From [Clostridium] saccharolyticum WM1 (lineage in GTDB: Bacteria > Bacillota > Clostridia > Lachnospirales > Lachnospiraceae), in contig NC_014376.1 of NCBI RefSeq assembly GCF_000144625.1, positions 868,001 to 932,000 on the forward strand: DNA of 64,000 nucleotides, read 5' to 3'. A model generated the notes under the pieces. The model saw nothing but the letters and a program-made list of their open reading frames with translations, was not told the origin of the DNA and ran no database searches. The position numbers and the translations under genes were made by a program. The first letter of the stretch is position 1, and every line of letters begins with the position of its first letter. Positions 8,864 through 17,383 of the stretch are shown piece by piece.

Positions 8864-8992
8864 ATGTATGAATTTGAATGTTTAACTACGAGTGAGGTAG
8901 TATCTGTTAATGCGGAGGATTGTTCACCATTTTTAGGAGGATGTTATCCAGAAGCAGAAGGTTGTTGTGGTCCTGATTGCAATCCTAATTAA
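8864..8992 (+). CDS. Cys-rich RiPP precursor candidate (42 residues)
   Basis: A 42-codon gene with a strong GGAGG ribosome site and a consensus promoter. The N-terminal half (MYEFECLTTSEVVSVNAED) looks like a leader; the C-terminal half carries five Cys (CSPFLGGCYPEAEGCCGPDC) ending in NPN, for six Cys in total. It sits directly before two radical SAM genes, so it is probably their substrate, giving thioether or related Cys crosslinks. The layout resembles clostridial Cys-rich peptides with dedicated radical SAM maturases (Clo7bot/CLI_3235 and CcpM-type systems). Family membership and the final product are not proven; no protease or exporter gene is adjacent. Confidence 0.75.
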   Translation: MYEFECLTTSEVVSVNAEDCSPFLGGCYPEAEGCCGPDCNPN

Positions 8993-9018
8993 GGAGTGTT
9001 TATTAGTAAATTAGAAAC

Positions 9019-9055
9019 AGCGCATTGTCAAGAGTTTGTGAAAAGACAATGCGCT
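9019..9055 (+). terminator. Attenuating terminator between precursor and maturase
   Basis: AGCGCATTGTC and GACAATGCGCT make a perfect 11-bp stem with a 15-base loop, followed by AATTTTTATAT. Placed 27 bases after the peptide stop and 33 before the first radical SAM gene, it should let most transcripts end, giving more peptide than enzyme. Confidence 0.75.
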
Positions 9056-9087
9056 AATTTTTATATATCATAATTTAAGAAAGAAAA

Positions 9088-10320
9088 GTGAAGATTATGT
9101 TTTATACATTGAATAGTAATGTTTATTTGGTTAAAGGAAAAGCACGTAGTTGTATCTATGATTTAAATAGTTTTAAATTATATAGTGTAAACGATGCGTT
9201 GGCAAAGAAAATAGAGTTGGCAAATATAAGAGGAATTGAGATTAATGCTGTAGATGGAGACTTAAAATCAATATTCGATGAGTTAGCCAGAATAGGTGTT
9301 TTGGTATTATCAGAAACAGCATTGCCACACGGAATTGACGAAATAAAAAGTCCTGATTATGGATGTGTTTTTGCTTGGATCGAAATAACAAGCAGATGTA
9401 ATTTGAGATGCTTGCATTGTTACAATGTATCAGATGCTCATTGTGACGTTATTATGTCATTGGACAATTATAAGAAAGTAATTGATAATCTCATAAATAT
9501 GGGTGTAAAAAAGGTTCAACTTATTGGAGGAGAGCCATTATTTGAGAAGCAATTTCTTAAGGATATGCTTGAGTATACGATCAGTAAATTTTCATTTATT
9601 GAAATATTTACAAATGGAACATTATTATCTGAAGAATGGTTCAATTATTTTTCCGAGAATAATATTCATGTAGCGCTATCTGTTTATTCATATAGTGAAG
9701 ATGAGCACGATAAAGTTACAGGTATGAAAGGGTCATGGGAAAGAACAAACAAAACGATAGAGGAATTAAAAAAACGAGATATTGCCTATCGAGTATGTAA
9801 TGTATTGATGAAAAATGTGTCATTAGGAGAAAGGCATACAGATCTTTACAAATTAAGTAATGAAAAAGATATTGTAAGAATGTCTGGCCGTGCAAACTTT
9901 TCCTTGTTGTCAGATGAATTAATTAGAAAAAAGCTTATTACAAAACAAAAATTTCAAGAACCAATCAAAAGGGGATTTTGTAGTTCCTTAGTATCAGGTC
10001 ATAATTGTTTTAGGAATAAAATATACATATCAGCTGACATGAAAGTGTTCCCTTGTGTAATGGAGCGAAGATTAATGCATTGTGATATAGGCAATGGAAA
10101 AGAAATCACTTTAGATGAATCTATTCGAAATCTAAATAAGGATCGGATAAAAGAGTGCTGCGATTGTGAATATAGATATGCTTGCCATGATTGTAGACCT
10201 AATTCATTATCAGGCGATATTATAGAAAAGCCGTGGTATTGTACATATAATCCATTAATGGGTGAATGGGAAGATGTTGATGAATTCATAGTAAAACTCA
10301 ATCAACGATGGGGAAACTGA
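9088..10320 (+). CDS. Radical SAM/SPASM peptide maturase (CcpM-like)
   Basis: A 410-residue enzyme. Residues 1-95 look like a peptide-recognition or PqqD-like region. The radical SAM motif CNLRCLHC (CX3CX2C) is near residue 108, with GGEP near 148 binding SAM. The C-terminus has many Cys (CSSLVSGHNC, FPCVMERRLMHC, ECCDCEYRYACHDC, WYC), a SPASM-type domain for extra 4Fe-4S clusters. This is the layout of enzymes that crosslink Cys in peptides. GTG 9088 is taken as start; ATG 9097 is possible. The gene is AT-rich compared with the core genes around it, suggesting transfer. Confidence 0.8.
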   Translation: MKIMFYTLNSNVYLVKGKARSCIYDLNSFKLYSVNDALAKKIELANIRGIEINAVDGDLKSIFDELARIGVLVLSETALPHGIDEIKSPDYGCVFAWIEITSRCNLRCLHCYNVSDAHCDVIMSLDNYKKVIDNLINMGVKKVQLIGGEPLFEKQFLKDMLEYTISKFSFIEIFTNGTLLSEEWFNYFSENNIHVALSVYSYSEDEHDKVTGMKGSWERTNKTIEELKKRDIAYRVCNVLMKNVSLGERHTDLYKLSNEKDIVRMSGRANFSLLSDELIRKKLITKQKFQEPIKRGFCSSLVSGHNCFRNKIYISADMKVFPCVMERRLMHCDIGNGKEITLDESIRNLNKDRIKECCDCEYRYACHDCRPNSLSGDIIEKPWYCTYNPLMGEWEDVDEFIVKLNQRWGN

Positions 10321-10411
10321 TTTTCAATAAATATAGACATGATTTACCCCTTCGGAATATAGAAGGGTACGTTATTTGACTAAAATATGTTTATATTATT
10401 TGAGGTGACTG

Positions 10412-11455
10412 ATGAAAGAGCAATCAAAGTATCTAAAAATACTAGGCAATATAGATTCACAAAATGAAAAAGGGGTAAATCAGGCACTAGAAAAAGAAGG
10501 GTTTTATTCAAAAAATCAAGGATTTCCAATTGCCTCATTACAATTTGAGTTAACATCGCATTGTAACCTTGCCTGTAAACATTGTTATAATAATTCTGGG
10601 ATTAATAACATATCAGACGCAATGACTTCTCAAAATTGGATTTCCTTTTCCCAGTATCTAGTGGAGCATGGAGGAATTTTTGAGTGTATTATATCTGGTG
10701 GGGAACCATTGCTATTTGGCAATGATTTGTTTAAAATAATGGATATTCTACACGAAGACGGTACTTTGTTTTTTTTAATTACCAATGGTTATCTATTAAC
10801 GAAAGAAATAGCAGATCAATTGAGAAAATATCGTTATCATAAGATTCAAGTTTCTATTGATGGGGTTACTTCAGAATATCACGATTCGTTTCGTCAAAGA
10901 AATGGAAGCTGGAAAAAGGCAGTAGATGGGGCATTTGCTATTGCTAATAATGGGATTCCACTTAAAATAGCGCATTGTGTTACCCCATATAATATACATG
11001 ATATTGATGATATGTGCGCACTTGCGTATTCGCTTGGAGCTTCTAGTATTATGGTTGGGGAACTATGTCTTAGCGGAAGGGCAGCGATTAATAAAGATTT
11101 GTTACTCTCTAATGAGCAGAGAGAATTGCTTTTTCAGAAAGTGCGAGAGAATATTTCCAGGTACAAGGGAAAAATGGGCGTTAAATGTTCACATAGTGTA
11201 AAAGAGGGGTTGGAAAGACATTATAAGTCTCCGAATTCTGGAGCAATTATTAGACCAAACGGAGATGTTAGAATTGATGGTATGGCACCGTTTGTTGTTG
11301 GAAATATTTTAACTGATGATTTTGCTGAGATTTGGACAAAGAAAATTTTTGATTCATGGAATAGCCCGCAAGTGTTGGAATTTATTAACAGTTTTGATAA
11401 AGAGGATAGAAATTACTCTTTTATTAATTATGTTGAAGGTGATGTTTCTATATAA
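10412..11455 (+). CDS. Second radical SAM enzyme with degenerate SPASM-like tail
   Basis: A 347-residue radical SAM protein with CNLACKHC near residue 55 and GGEP near 95. The region where SPASM proteins have Cys ligands reads IIRPNGDVRIDGMAPFVVGNI: the fold signature PNGDV...GNI is kept but the Cys are gone, leaving only one upstream Cys (VKCSHS). So it should carry only the SAM cluster, or a partial one. GAGGTGA precedes the ATG. It probably acts on the same peptide, in a second modification. A small hairpin without T-run lies between the two enzymes at 10346-10369. Confidence 0.75.
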   Translation: MKEQSKYLKILGNIDSQNEKGVNQALEKEGFYSKNQGFPIASLQFELTSHCNLACKHCYNNSGINNISDAMTSQNWISFSQYLVEHGGIFECIISGGEPLLFGNDLFKIMDILHEDGTLFFLITNGYLLTKEIADQLRKYRYHKIQVSIDGVTSEYHDSFRQRNGSWKKAVDGAFAIANNGIPLKIAHCVTPYNIHDIDDMCALAYSLGASSIMVGELCLSGRAAINKDLLLSNEQRELLFQKVRENISRYKGKMGVKCSHSVKEGLERHYKSPNSGAIIRPNGDVRIDGMAPFVVGNILTDDFAEIWTKKIFDSWNSPQVLEFINSFDKEDRNYSFINYVEGDVSI

Positions 11456-11662
11456 TTATTAGCATTTATATAATCAATGATGTATCTTTAAATCTGCAAT
11501 GGAATTGTAGGTTACCACAAGTTGGCCGGACGAATAGAGGTTATTGGGAAATTCTTATATGTACGTTTGATTTTATAGAATGGTTGAAGGATTGGCTCGG
11601 AAGGGTCTAAGAAGAAAAATTCTGGAAAAGCTATTAAAATCTGACTTATTTTGATAAAATAT

Positions 11663-11699
11663 GAGCATGGTCAAATTGATTGCCTATGCTCTATTATTT
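11663..11699 (+). terminator. Likely terminator downstream of the radical SAM genes
   Basis: GAGCAT (11663-11668) and ATGCTC (11686-11691), extended by GG/CC, form a hairpin followed by TATTATTTT. The 200 bases between the second radical SAM gene and this hairpin show no gene. Confidence 0.45.
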
Positions 11700-11710
11700 T
11701 GGAAAGGATT

Positions 11711-12156
11711 CGATATAATGAGCGATATGCAAACAAAAAGAATGAGAAAGGTGAAGGTTCAACAAGATTAAGGAAGGATGGACGATATGAATACTGCCAT
11801 GGAACAGGAAAAGACCAGACGGAAAGGCGTTATACAAGTCATTTACCGCTAAAACCGAAAGAGAACTTAAACGTAAAATTAAGGAATATAATGAGGACAG
11901 GACAAAATATACTGTAAAAGCAGAATCCACATCCTTTCGCAACTATGCAGAATTTTGGATGAAGACAGTAAAATATCCTATATTAAAGACAGTATCATAT
12001 GACTGTATTCAACTTGGAAGCGTGACCACAGAGGACATACAGACCATGATAAATGATTTATCGGCCACAAAGGCATATTCTACGGTATAGAAGCATTATG
12101 AATTTGTAAAAGGGGTTTTCCAATATGCCTATAACTCACAAAAAGACAGCCTTTGA
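11711..12156 (+). pseudogene. Truncated tyrosine integrase (copy 2) next to tRNA-Arg
   Basis: Read with one frameshift near 11820 and one internal TAG at 12088, this gives an integrase N-terminal half: KGEGSTRLRKDGRYE (arm-binding domain), KSFTAKTERELKRKIKEYNEDR, then the SAM-like core-binding domain (SFRNYAEFWMKTVKYPILK, VTTEDIQTMINDLS, KHYEFVKGVFQYAYNSQK). The catalytic R-H-R-Y domain is missing; the frame stops 40 bases from the tRNA-Arg 3' end. This is a relic of an element that used the tRNA gene as attachment site. Confidence 0.75.
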
Positions 12157-12195
12157 TCCATGCCCCCCGTTCAATAAAAATGGATAAAAAAATAG

Positions 12196-12267
12196 TGCAT
12201 CTGATAGGAATCGAACCTACGCACGCGGCTCCGGAGGCCACTGCTCTATCCACTGAGCTACAGATGC
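12196..12267 (-). tRNA. tRNA-Arg (anticodon CCG)
   Basis: The minus strand folds as a full cloverleaf: acceptor GCATCTG/CAGATGC, D arm GCTC/GAGC, anticodon stem GTGGC/GCCGC with loop CTCCGGA (anticodon CCG), a 4-base variable loop, and T arm GTAGG-TTCGATT-CCTAT. The discriminator is A at 12196; CCA is not encoded. The 3' end faces the integrase relic, consistent with use as an attachment site. Confidence 0.95.
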
Positions 12268-12314
12268 ATCTTTTATATTCTACTATAGATTCTTTTAAAG
12301 TGCAATAGTATTTG

Positions 12315-12343
12315 TTGATTTTTGTCTGTTTTTTTGTTAGAAT
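12315..12343 (+). promoter_or_regulatory. Probable promoter of the 12380 gene
   Basis: TTGATT at 12315-12320, a 17-base spacer and TAGAAT at 12338-12343, 37 bases before the start codon. Confidence 0.55.
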
Positions 12344-12379
12344 GAAAAGGAGATTGATTCTCCAGGAGGTCAAGCCCAT

Positions 12380-13132
12380 ATGAAGGACTTAATAGAAAAA
12401 TGGAAGAAGGCTTTGAAGGAAGATACCAGACGACTTCTGAAATTCCTGGTCATTCCCTTGGCGGCGATACTATTGATTGCTGCCGTTGTTGTATTAGATA
12501 AGCCTGAGCAGGCAGGAAATGATCCGGCTCTTGTTTTAGAAGAAACAGGAGAGGCTGAAAGCACAGCGCCGGACCCTGAAAATGTAGAGGTCACTTTGCA
12601 GGAAGAGGCCATACCCCCCATCCATGATCTGATGGAAGCTTATTTTAAAGCCAGAAGGACCTGCGATTTGGAGGCGCTTTCTAAGGTATATGGCGGTACT
12701 TGTTCTGAAGAGACACTGAGAGAACAGGGTGCCACAATGGAGGAAGAAGTGAAATTTTACCAGAGTTTTGAGAACCTGGTATGTTATACGGCTCCGGGGT
12801 TGGAAGACGGAGAATATGTGGTATATGCCAGATTTGACATAAAGTTTCGGCAGGCGGAGACCCTGGCTCCCAGTCTGGTGGTGTGCTATGCAAAAACTGC
12901 AGCAGACGGAAGCAGCTATCTGGTTGCGGATATCAGTGCGGAACAGTCTGAATTTATGGAGAAGGCGAACCAGTCTGAGGCTGTGCAAAAGCAGGCGAAA
13001 GAGGTAAACAATGGTCTTGAAAACGCTTTAAAATCGGATGAAAATCTTTTGGCTGTTTATCATATTCTCATGGATGAGAAGGAAGAGCCGGAGGCGGCAA
13101 CGGATTCAGGCAGCCCGTCAAATAATACGTAA
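12380..13132 (+). CDS. Membrane-anchored hypothetical protein
   Basis: A 250-residue protein. It has a positively charged N-terminus, one membrane segment at about residues 20-40 ([21 protein letters not shown]) and an extracytoplasmic domain. The acidic linker ([18 protein letters not shown]) is followed by a region starting [22 protein letters not shown], which recalls NTF2-like or conjugal-transfer-type extracellular folds in outline only. AGGAGG precedes the ATG. A terminator follows at once. No family is recognised. Confidence 0.7.
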   Translation: MKDLIEKWKKALKEDTRRLLKFLVIPLAAILLIAAVVVLDKPEQAGNDPALVLEETGEAESTAPDPENVEVTLQEEAIPPIHDLMEAYFKARRTCDLEALSKVYGGTCSEETLREQGATMEEEVKFYQSFENLVCYTAPGLEDGEYVVYARFDIKFRQAETLAPSLVVCYAKTAADGSSYLVADISAEQSEFMEKANQSEAVQKQAKEVNNGLENALKSDENLLAVYHILMDEKEEPEAATDSGSPSNNT

Positions 13133-13137
13133 AACAG

Positions 13138-13175
13138 ATGCTTCTCTGCGTGGCACCCTGCAGAGGAGCATTTTT
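13138..13175 (+). terminator. Terminator between the hypothetical gene and queA
   Basis: ATGCTTCTCTGC and GCAGAGGAGCAT pair over 12 bp (one G-T) with an 8-base loop and are followed by TTTTT. It starts 5 bases after the preceding stop. Confidence 0.8.
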
Positions 13176-13194
13176 GGCAAAGGAGAGCTATTTT

Positions 13195-14244
13195 ATGAAC
13201 GTTAGGGACTTTAATTTTAATTTGCCTCAGGAGTTGATTGCCCAGGATCCCCTGGAAGACCGTTCTGCCTCCAGGCTTCTGGTATTGGATAAACATACAG
13301 GAGAGATCCAGCACAGGCATTTTCGGGACATCCTTTCTTATTTACGGAAGGGGGATTGTCTGGTCATTAATGATACCAAGGTCATTCCTGCCAGACTGTT
13401 TGGTGTAAAAGAAGGAACAGAAGCAAAAATAGAGATCCTTCTATTAAAGAGAAGGGAAAATGATATTTGGGAAACCCTTGTAAAACCCGGAAAAAAAGCA
13501 AAGATGGGGACAGTGATCTCCTTTGGGGAAGGCCTGTTAAAAGGAACCGTGATCGATGTTGTGGAAGAAGGAAACCGGCTCATTCAGTTTTCCTATGAGG
13601 GGATCTTTGAAGAAATACTGGACCGTTTGGGTCAGATGCCTCTTCCGCCTTATATCACCCACCAGCTAAAGGATAAGAACCGATACCAGACGGTTTATGC
13701 AAAGCATGAGGGATCGGCAGCAGCACCCACAGCCGGACTGCACTTTACAAAGGAGCTGCTGAAGGAAATCGAGGATATGGGAGTGTCGATTGCACATGTG
13801 ACTCTTCATGTGGGACTTGGAACCTTTCGCCCGGTAAAGGTGGATGAGATCGAGGCCCATCACATGCACTCTGAATTTTATATGGTGGAAGAGGAAGAGG
13901 CCAGAAAGGTCAACGATGCGAAGAAAAACGGCGGACGGATTGTCTGTGTGGGAACTACAAGCTGCCGCACGGTGGAATCGGCATCCGGGTCAGATGGGAT
14001 GTTACGTGCCGGAAGCGGGTGGACGGAGATATTCATTTACCCTGGCTACCGTTTTAAGCTGTTGGATTGCCTGATCACAAATTTCCACTTGCCGGAATCC
14101 ACACTGGTGATGCTTGTATCCGCCCTGGCTGGTCGTGATCATGTGCTCCATGCCTACGAGGAGGCCATTAAGGAGCGTTACCGTTTCTTTAGTTTTGGTG
14201 ATGCTATGTTTCTTACAGACCTGCAGGATGGACAAACATCCTGA
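13195..14244 (+). CDS. queA: S-adenosylmethionine:tRNA ribosyltransferase-isomerase
   Basis: QueA transfers the ribosyl part of SAM to preQ1 in tRNA, the penultimate step of queuosine synthesis. The 349 residues match the family from end to end: [31 protein letters not shown] at the start, [41 protein letters not shown] and [22 protein letters not shown] 13195 follows AAAGGAGAG; the longer frame from 13138 would lie in the terminator. No tgt follows directly. Confidence 0.97.
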   Translation: MNVRDFNFNLPQELIAQDPLEDRSASRLLVLDKHTGEIQHRHFRDILSYLRKGDCLVINDTKVIPARLFGVKEGTEAKIEILLLKRRENDIWETLVKPGKKAKMGTVISFGEGLLKGTVIDVVEEGNRLIQFSYEGIFEEILDRLGQMPLPPYITHQLKDKNRYQTVYAKHEGSAAAPTAGLHFTKELLKEIEDMGVSIAHVTLHVGLGTFRPVKVDEIEAHHMHSEFYMVEEEEARKVNDAKKNGGRIVCVGTTSCRTVESASGSDGMLRAGSGWTEIFIYPGYRFKLLDCLITNFHLPESTLVMLVSALAGRDHVLHAYEEAIKERYRFFSFGDAMFLTDLQDGQTS

Positions 14245-14314
14245 AAATGGAATCAGGATAACATCTTAAGATAAAAAACGGGGAAATCTGTTGTTAAAAA
14301 AGAGGTAGGGGTAT

Positions 14315-14983
14315 ATGCATATGGAAGAGAAAAAAAACATGGTGGGAGGAATTTCCAGAAAGACTCTGGAACGTCTTCCGATGTATCATCATTATCTGGA
14401 ACAGAAATGCCGGGAAGGAACAGAAACCATATCAGCGCCGGTCATTGCACTGGATCTTCGGCTTAATGAGGTCCAGGTGCGCAAGGATCTGGCAATGGTG
14501 GCAAAAACAGCCGGAAAACCTAAAATGGGTTATCTGGTCAATGACTTAATCAGAGACATGGAGGAGTTTTTAGGGTTTCATAATACCAACCAGGCGGCTC
14601 TGGTAGGGGTAGGGTCTCTGGGGAAGGCCCTTCTGTCCTATAAGGGATTTGAACAGTACGGAGTGGAGATTGTCCTGGCTTTTGATTCCGATGGCAGAAA
14701 AGTGAATACAAAAATAGGGGGAAAGCCGGTTTTTCCTGTGGAAAAGCTGGAAAACCTCTGCCAGAGAATGAATATTCACATCGGTATTATCACAGTCCCT
14801 GCAGAATATGCCCAGGAGGCATGCAACCGGCTGGTGGACGGCGGTGTGAAGGCCATATGGAATTTCGCTCCCACCCACTTATCGGTGCCGGATCATGTGC
14901 TGGTACAAAATGAGAACATGGCCGTGTCACTGGCCGCCCTGTCCAAATATCTTTATGAGGCAGACAAGGAAGGAAGGCAGTAG
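14315..14983 (+). CDS. rex: Redox-sensing transcriptional repressor Rex
   Basis: A 222-residue protein with an N-terminal winged helix (SRKTLERLPMYHHYLEQ...ISAPVIALDLRLNEVQVRKDLAMV) and a Rossmann domain with VGVGSLGKALLSY that binds NAD(H). Rex leaves its operators when NADH rises, switching on fermentation and NADH-consuming genes. Start at 14315 or 14321; GAGGTAGGGG precedes. A single half-site TTGTTAAAAA lies 25 bases upstream, perhaps autoregulatory. A better Rex-type site is found at the gap promoter (32314-32331). Confidence 0.95.
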   Translation: MHMEEKKNMVGGISRKTLERLPMYHHYLEQKCREGTETISAPVIALDLRLNEVQVRKDLAMVAKTAGKPKMGYLVNDLIRDMEEFLGFHNTNQAALVGVGSLGKALLSYKGFEQYGVEIVLAFDSDGRKVNTKIGGKPVFPVEKLENLCQRMNIHIGIITVPAEYAQEACNRLVDGGVKAIWNFAPTHLSVPDHVLVQNENMAVSLAALSKYLYEADKEGRQ

Positions 14984-15000
14984 GCAAAGGAGGAAGATGA

Positions 15001-15918
15001 TTGAATACCGTGTTGTTGCAATACGCCCTTGAGGTGGAAAAAACAGGTTCCATAACCCAGGCGGCTGCCAACCTATATATGGACCAGCCTAATTTAAGCA
15101 AGGCCATTAAAACACTGGAAGAAAGCCTTGGGGCACCAATTTTTAAACGGACATCCAAGGGAGTGGTTCCTACGGCAAGAGGAAGTATATTTCTGGAACA
15201 TGCAAGAAATGTACTGGTACAGATTGAGAAAATGGAACATCTATACAAACCGGATCAGGTGAAGGGAGTGGAATTTTCTCTTTCCATGCCAAGAGCAAGC
15301 TATTTAAGCCTGGCATTTTCCCGGTTCATAAAAAATCTGAACCAGGAGGAAGGGATGAACGTGTGGCTGCGGGAGACAAATTCCGCAGATACCTTAAAGG
15401 ATGTGGAAAACGGAGAATACAATCTTGGAATCATCCGCTTTTCGTCCGCTTTGGAGGGGCATTATACCCAGACAGCCGCTGCTAAGGGTCTTTTGCTGGA
15501 GCCGGTTTTCCAATTTTCTTTAAGGCTTCTTATGTCCGCAGATCATCCCCTGGCAGAAAAAGAGGAAATTACAGCGGAAGATCTGATGCCCTATATAGAA
15601 ATTGCCCATGGGGATGGAACCACGGGCCGCCGGGAGGGCTTGGAAAGGAAAGGAAGACTGCTGGAGTCTGCCAGGCGTGTTTATGTATTTGAGCGGGGAA
15701 GCCAGTTCAACCTTTTAATGGAGGATCCCCGTACCTATATGTGGGTTTCTCCTATGCCGGAGGAGATCCTTTCAAGGTGGCACCTGGTGGAACGTCAGTG
15801 CAGAAAGAGGACCGGGATGTTTCGGGATGCTCTGATCTGCAGGAAGGGATATTCCTTTACGGCCTGGGATAAGGAGTTTTTAAAAGAGCTGGAATCAGTG
15901 AAGAATATTTTTTTATAA
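15001..15918 (+). CDS. LysR-family transcriptional regulator
   Basis: A 305-residue LysR protein: an N-terminal winged helix (LQYALEVEKTGSITQAAANLYMDQPNLSKAIKTLEESLG, residues 5-45) and a periplasmic-binding-type effector domain from about 90. The start is a TTG at 15001 with AAAGGAGG 7 bases before; no in-frame ATG lies near. It is 17 bases after rex and probably co-transcribed with it. Target genes and effector are unknown. The neighbouring alcohol dehydrogenase is separated by a terminator. Confidence 0.9.
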   Translation: MNTVLLQYALEVEKTGSITQAAANLYMDQPNLSKAIKTLEESLGAPIFKRTSKGVVPTARGSIFLEHARNVLVQIEKMEHLYKPDQVKGVEFSLSMPRASYLSLAFSRFIKNLNQEEGMNVWLRETNSADTLKDVENGEYNLGIIRFSSALEGHYTQTAAAKGLLLEPVFQFSLRLLMSADHPLAEKEEITAEDLMPYIEIAHGDGTTGRREGLERKGRLLESARRVYVFERGSQFNLLMEDPRTYMWVSPMPEEILSRWHLVERQCRKRTGMFRDALICRKGYSFTAWDKEFLKELESVKNIFL

Positions 15919-15931
15919 TAGAATGTTAAAT

Positions 15932-15967
15932 ATATATCAGTATTTATATACTGATATATGTTTTTTT
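15932..15967 (+). terminator. Terminator after the LysR gene
   Basis: A perfect 12-bp stem (ATATATCAGTAT / ATACTGATATAT) with loop TTAT is followed by GTTTTTTT. Confidence 0.85.
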
Positions 15968-16047
15968 ACCTTTGTATTTCCCTTTTGGTTGAGATACAAT
16001 ACTTTATAGATCATACTGAACTGGAAATTCATAAGGAGGAATTTACG

Positions 16048-17238
16048 ATGGCTAGATTTACATTACCGAGAGACTTATATCACGGAAAGGGAGCCCTAGA
16101 AGAGCTTAAGAATATAAAAGGCAAAAAGGCGATCGTGGTGGTCGGCGGCGGTTCCATGAAACGTTTTGGATTTCTTGACAGGGTAGAAGCCTGCCTGAAG
16201 GAAGCCGGAATGGAAGTAAAGCTGTTTGAAGGCGTAGAACCGGATCCCAGTGTGGATACGGTGATGAAGGGCGCCGAAATAATGAGGGAGTTTGAACCGG
16301 ATTGGATCGTTGCCATCGGCGGAGGTTCTCCTATTGATGCGGCAAAGGCTATGTGGGCATTTTATGAGTATCCGGAAACCTCATTTGAAGACTTATGTAT
16401 TCCCTTTAACTTCCCGACATTAAGGACAAAAGCAAGATTCTGCGCGATTCCGTCTACTTCCGGTACGGCTACCGAGGTAACGGCATTCAGCGTAATAACA
16501 GATTATAAAAAAGGAATCAAGTATCCCCTGGCAGATTTCAATATCACACCGGATATTGCCATCGTTGATCCGGATCTGGCGGAGACCATGCCTCAGAAGC
16601 TGACTGCTCATACCGGTATGGATGCCATGACTCATGCGGTGGAAGCTTACGTATCCACGCTTCACTGTGATTACACGGATCCTCTGGCACTTCATGCAAT
16701 CAAGATGATACATAATGATCTGATCGACTCCTTTAACGGGGACAAGGAAGCCCGTGCCCGTATGCATAATGCCCAGTGTCTGGCTGGTATGGCATTTTCC
16801 AATGCTTTATTAGGCATTGTTCACTCCATGGCTCATAAGACAGGGGCCGCTTATTCCGGCGGACATATTGTCCATGGCTGTGCAAACGCCATGTACCTGC
16901 CAAAGGTAATCAAGTTTAATTCCAAGGCTCCGGAGGCCGCTAAGCGCTACGCAGAGATTGCCCGCTTTATCGGTCTGCAGGGAGGAGATGAGAATGAACT
17001 GGTGGATGCATTGATTACAGAGATCCGTTACATGAATAAAAAGCTGGATATTCCAACCTGTATCAAGGAATATGAAGGCGGAATCATTGACGAAGCAGAG
17101 TTCAATGAGAAATTAGTGTCAGTAGCTGAGCTGGCAGTAGGTGATGCATGCACCGGCTCCAATCCAAGGCCTATCACTCCGGCTGAGATGGAGAAACTGC
17201 TGACCTGTTGTTACTATGATAAAGAGGTAGATTTTTAA
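16048..17238 (+). CDS. Iron-containing alcohol dehydrogenase (butanol dehydrogenase-like)
   Basis: A 396-residue group III NAD(P)-dependent alcohol dehydrogenase. It has GGGS near residue 32, GGGSPIDAAKAMW near 95, a metal-binding region HTGMDAMTHAVEAY near 195, and HSMAHKTGA...GHIVHGCANA near 260-280 with the Fe-ligand His residues. Relatives reduce acetaldehyde or butyraldehyde at the end of fermentation. AAGGAGG lies 7 bases before ATG 16048. It is monocistronic, between a terminator and a strong stem-loop. Substrate is not decidable from sequence. Confidence 0.93.
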   Translation: MARFTLPRDLYHGKGALEELKNIKGKKAIVVVGGGSMKRFGFLDRVEACLKEAGMEVKLFEGVEPDPSVDTVMKGAEIMREFEPDWIVAIGGGSPIDAAKAMWAFYEYPETSFEDLCIPFNFPTLRTKARFCAIPSTSGTATEVTAFSVITDYKKGIKYPLADFNITPDIAIVDPDLAETMPQKLTAHTGMDAMTHAVEAYVSTLHCDYTDPLALHAIKMIHNDLIDSFNGDKEARARMHNAQCLAGMAFSNALLGIVHSMAHKTGAAYSGGHIVHGCANAMYLPKVIKFNSKAPEAAKRYAEIARFIGLQGGDENELVDALITEIRYMNKKLDIPTCIKEYEGGIIDEAEFNEKLVSVAELAVGDACTGSNPRPITPAEMEKLLTCCYYDKEVDF

Positions 17239-17266
17239 TAATCTCCAGTAAATGAATGCAATGTGT

Positions 17267-17306
17267 GCAGCAGGCGCAGAACCTTATGGTTTTGCGCCTG
17301 CTGTGC
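17267..17306 (+). terminator. Strong stem-loop after the alcohol dehydrogenase gene
   Basis: GCAGCAGGCGCA and TGCGCCTGCTG(TGC) pair over at least 11 bp with an internal AACC/GGTT extension and TTAT loop. No T-run follows, so it may act as an mRNA 3' stabiliser rather than a pure intrinsic terminator. Confidence 0.55.
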
Positions 17307-17318
17307 GTGAAAAGGAAT

Positions 17319-17347
17319 TTGACAGCAAAGTTCATCTGTGATATGGT
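17319..17347 (+). promoter_or_regulatory. Promoter of cbiK-apbE
   Basis: TTGACA at 17319-17324, a 17-base spacer and TATGGT at 17342-17347, 37 bases before the cbiK start. Confidence 0.6.
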
Positions 17348-17383
17348 AATCGGGAAAATGAAGAGAAAGCAAGGGATATCAGG

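Noticed and set aside
11651..11917. 88-codon frame as a functional gene
   Set aside because: It is the frameshifted start of the integrase relic; the second half is out of frame with the family.
14284..14301. Full Rex operator before rex
   Set aside because: Only one half-site (TTGTTAAAAA) is present; the other half is missing.
17239..17383. Cobalamin riboswitch before cbiK
   Set aside because: The region is only 145 bases, holds a stem-loop and a promoter, and lacks the B12 box.
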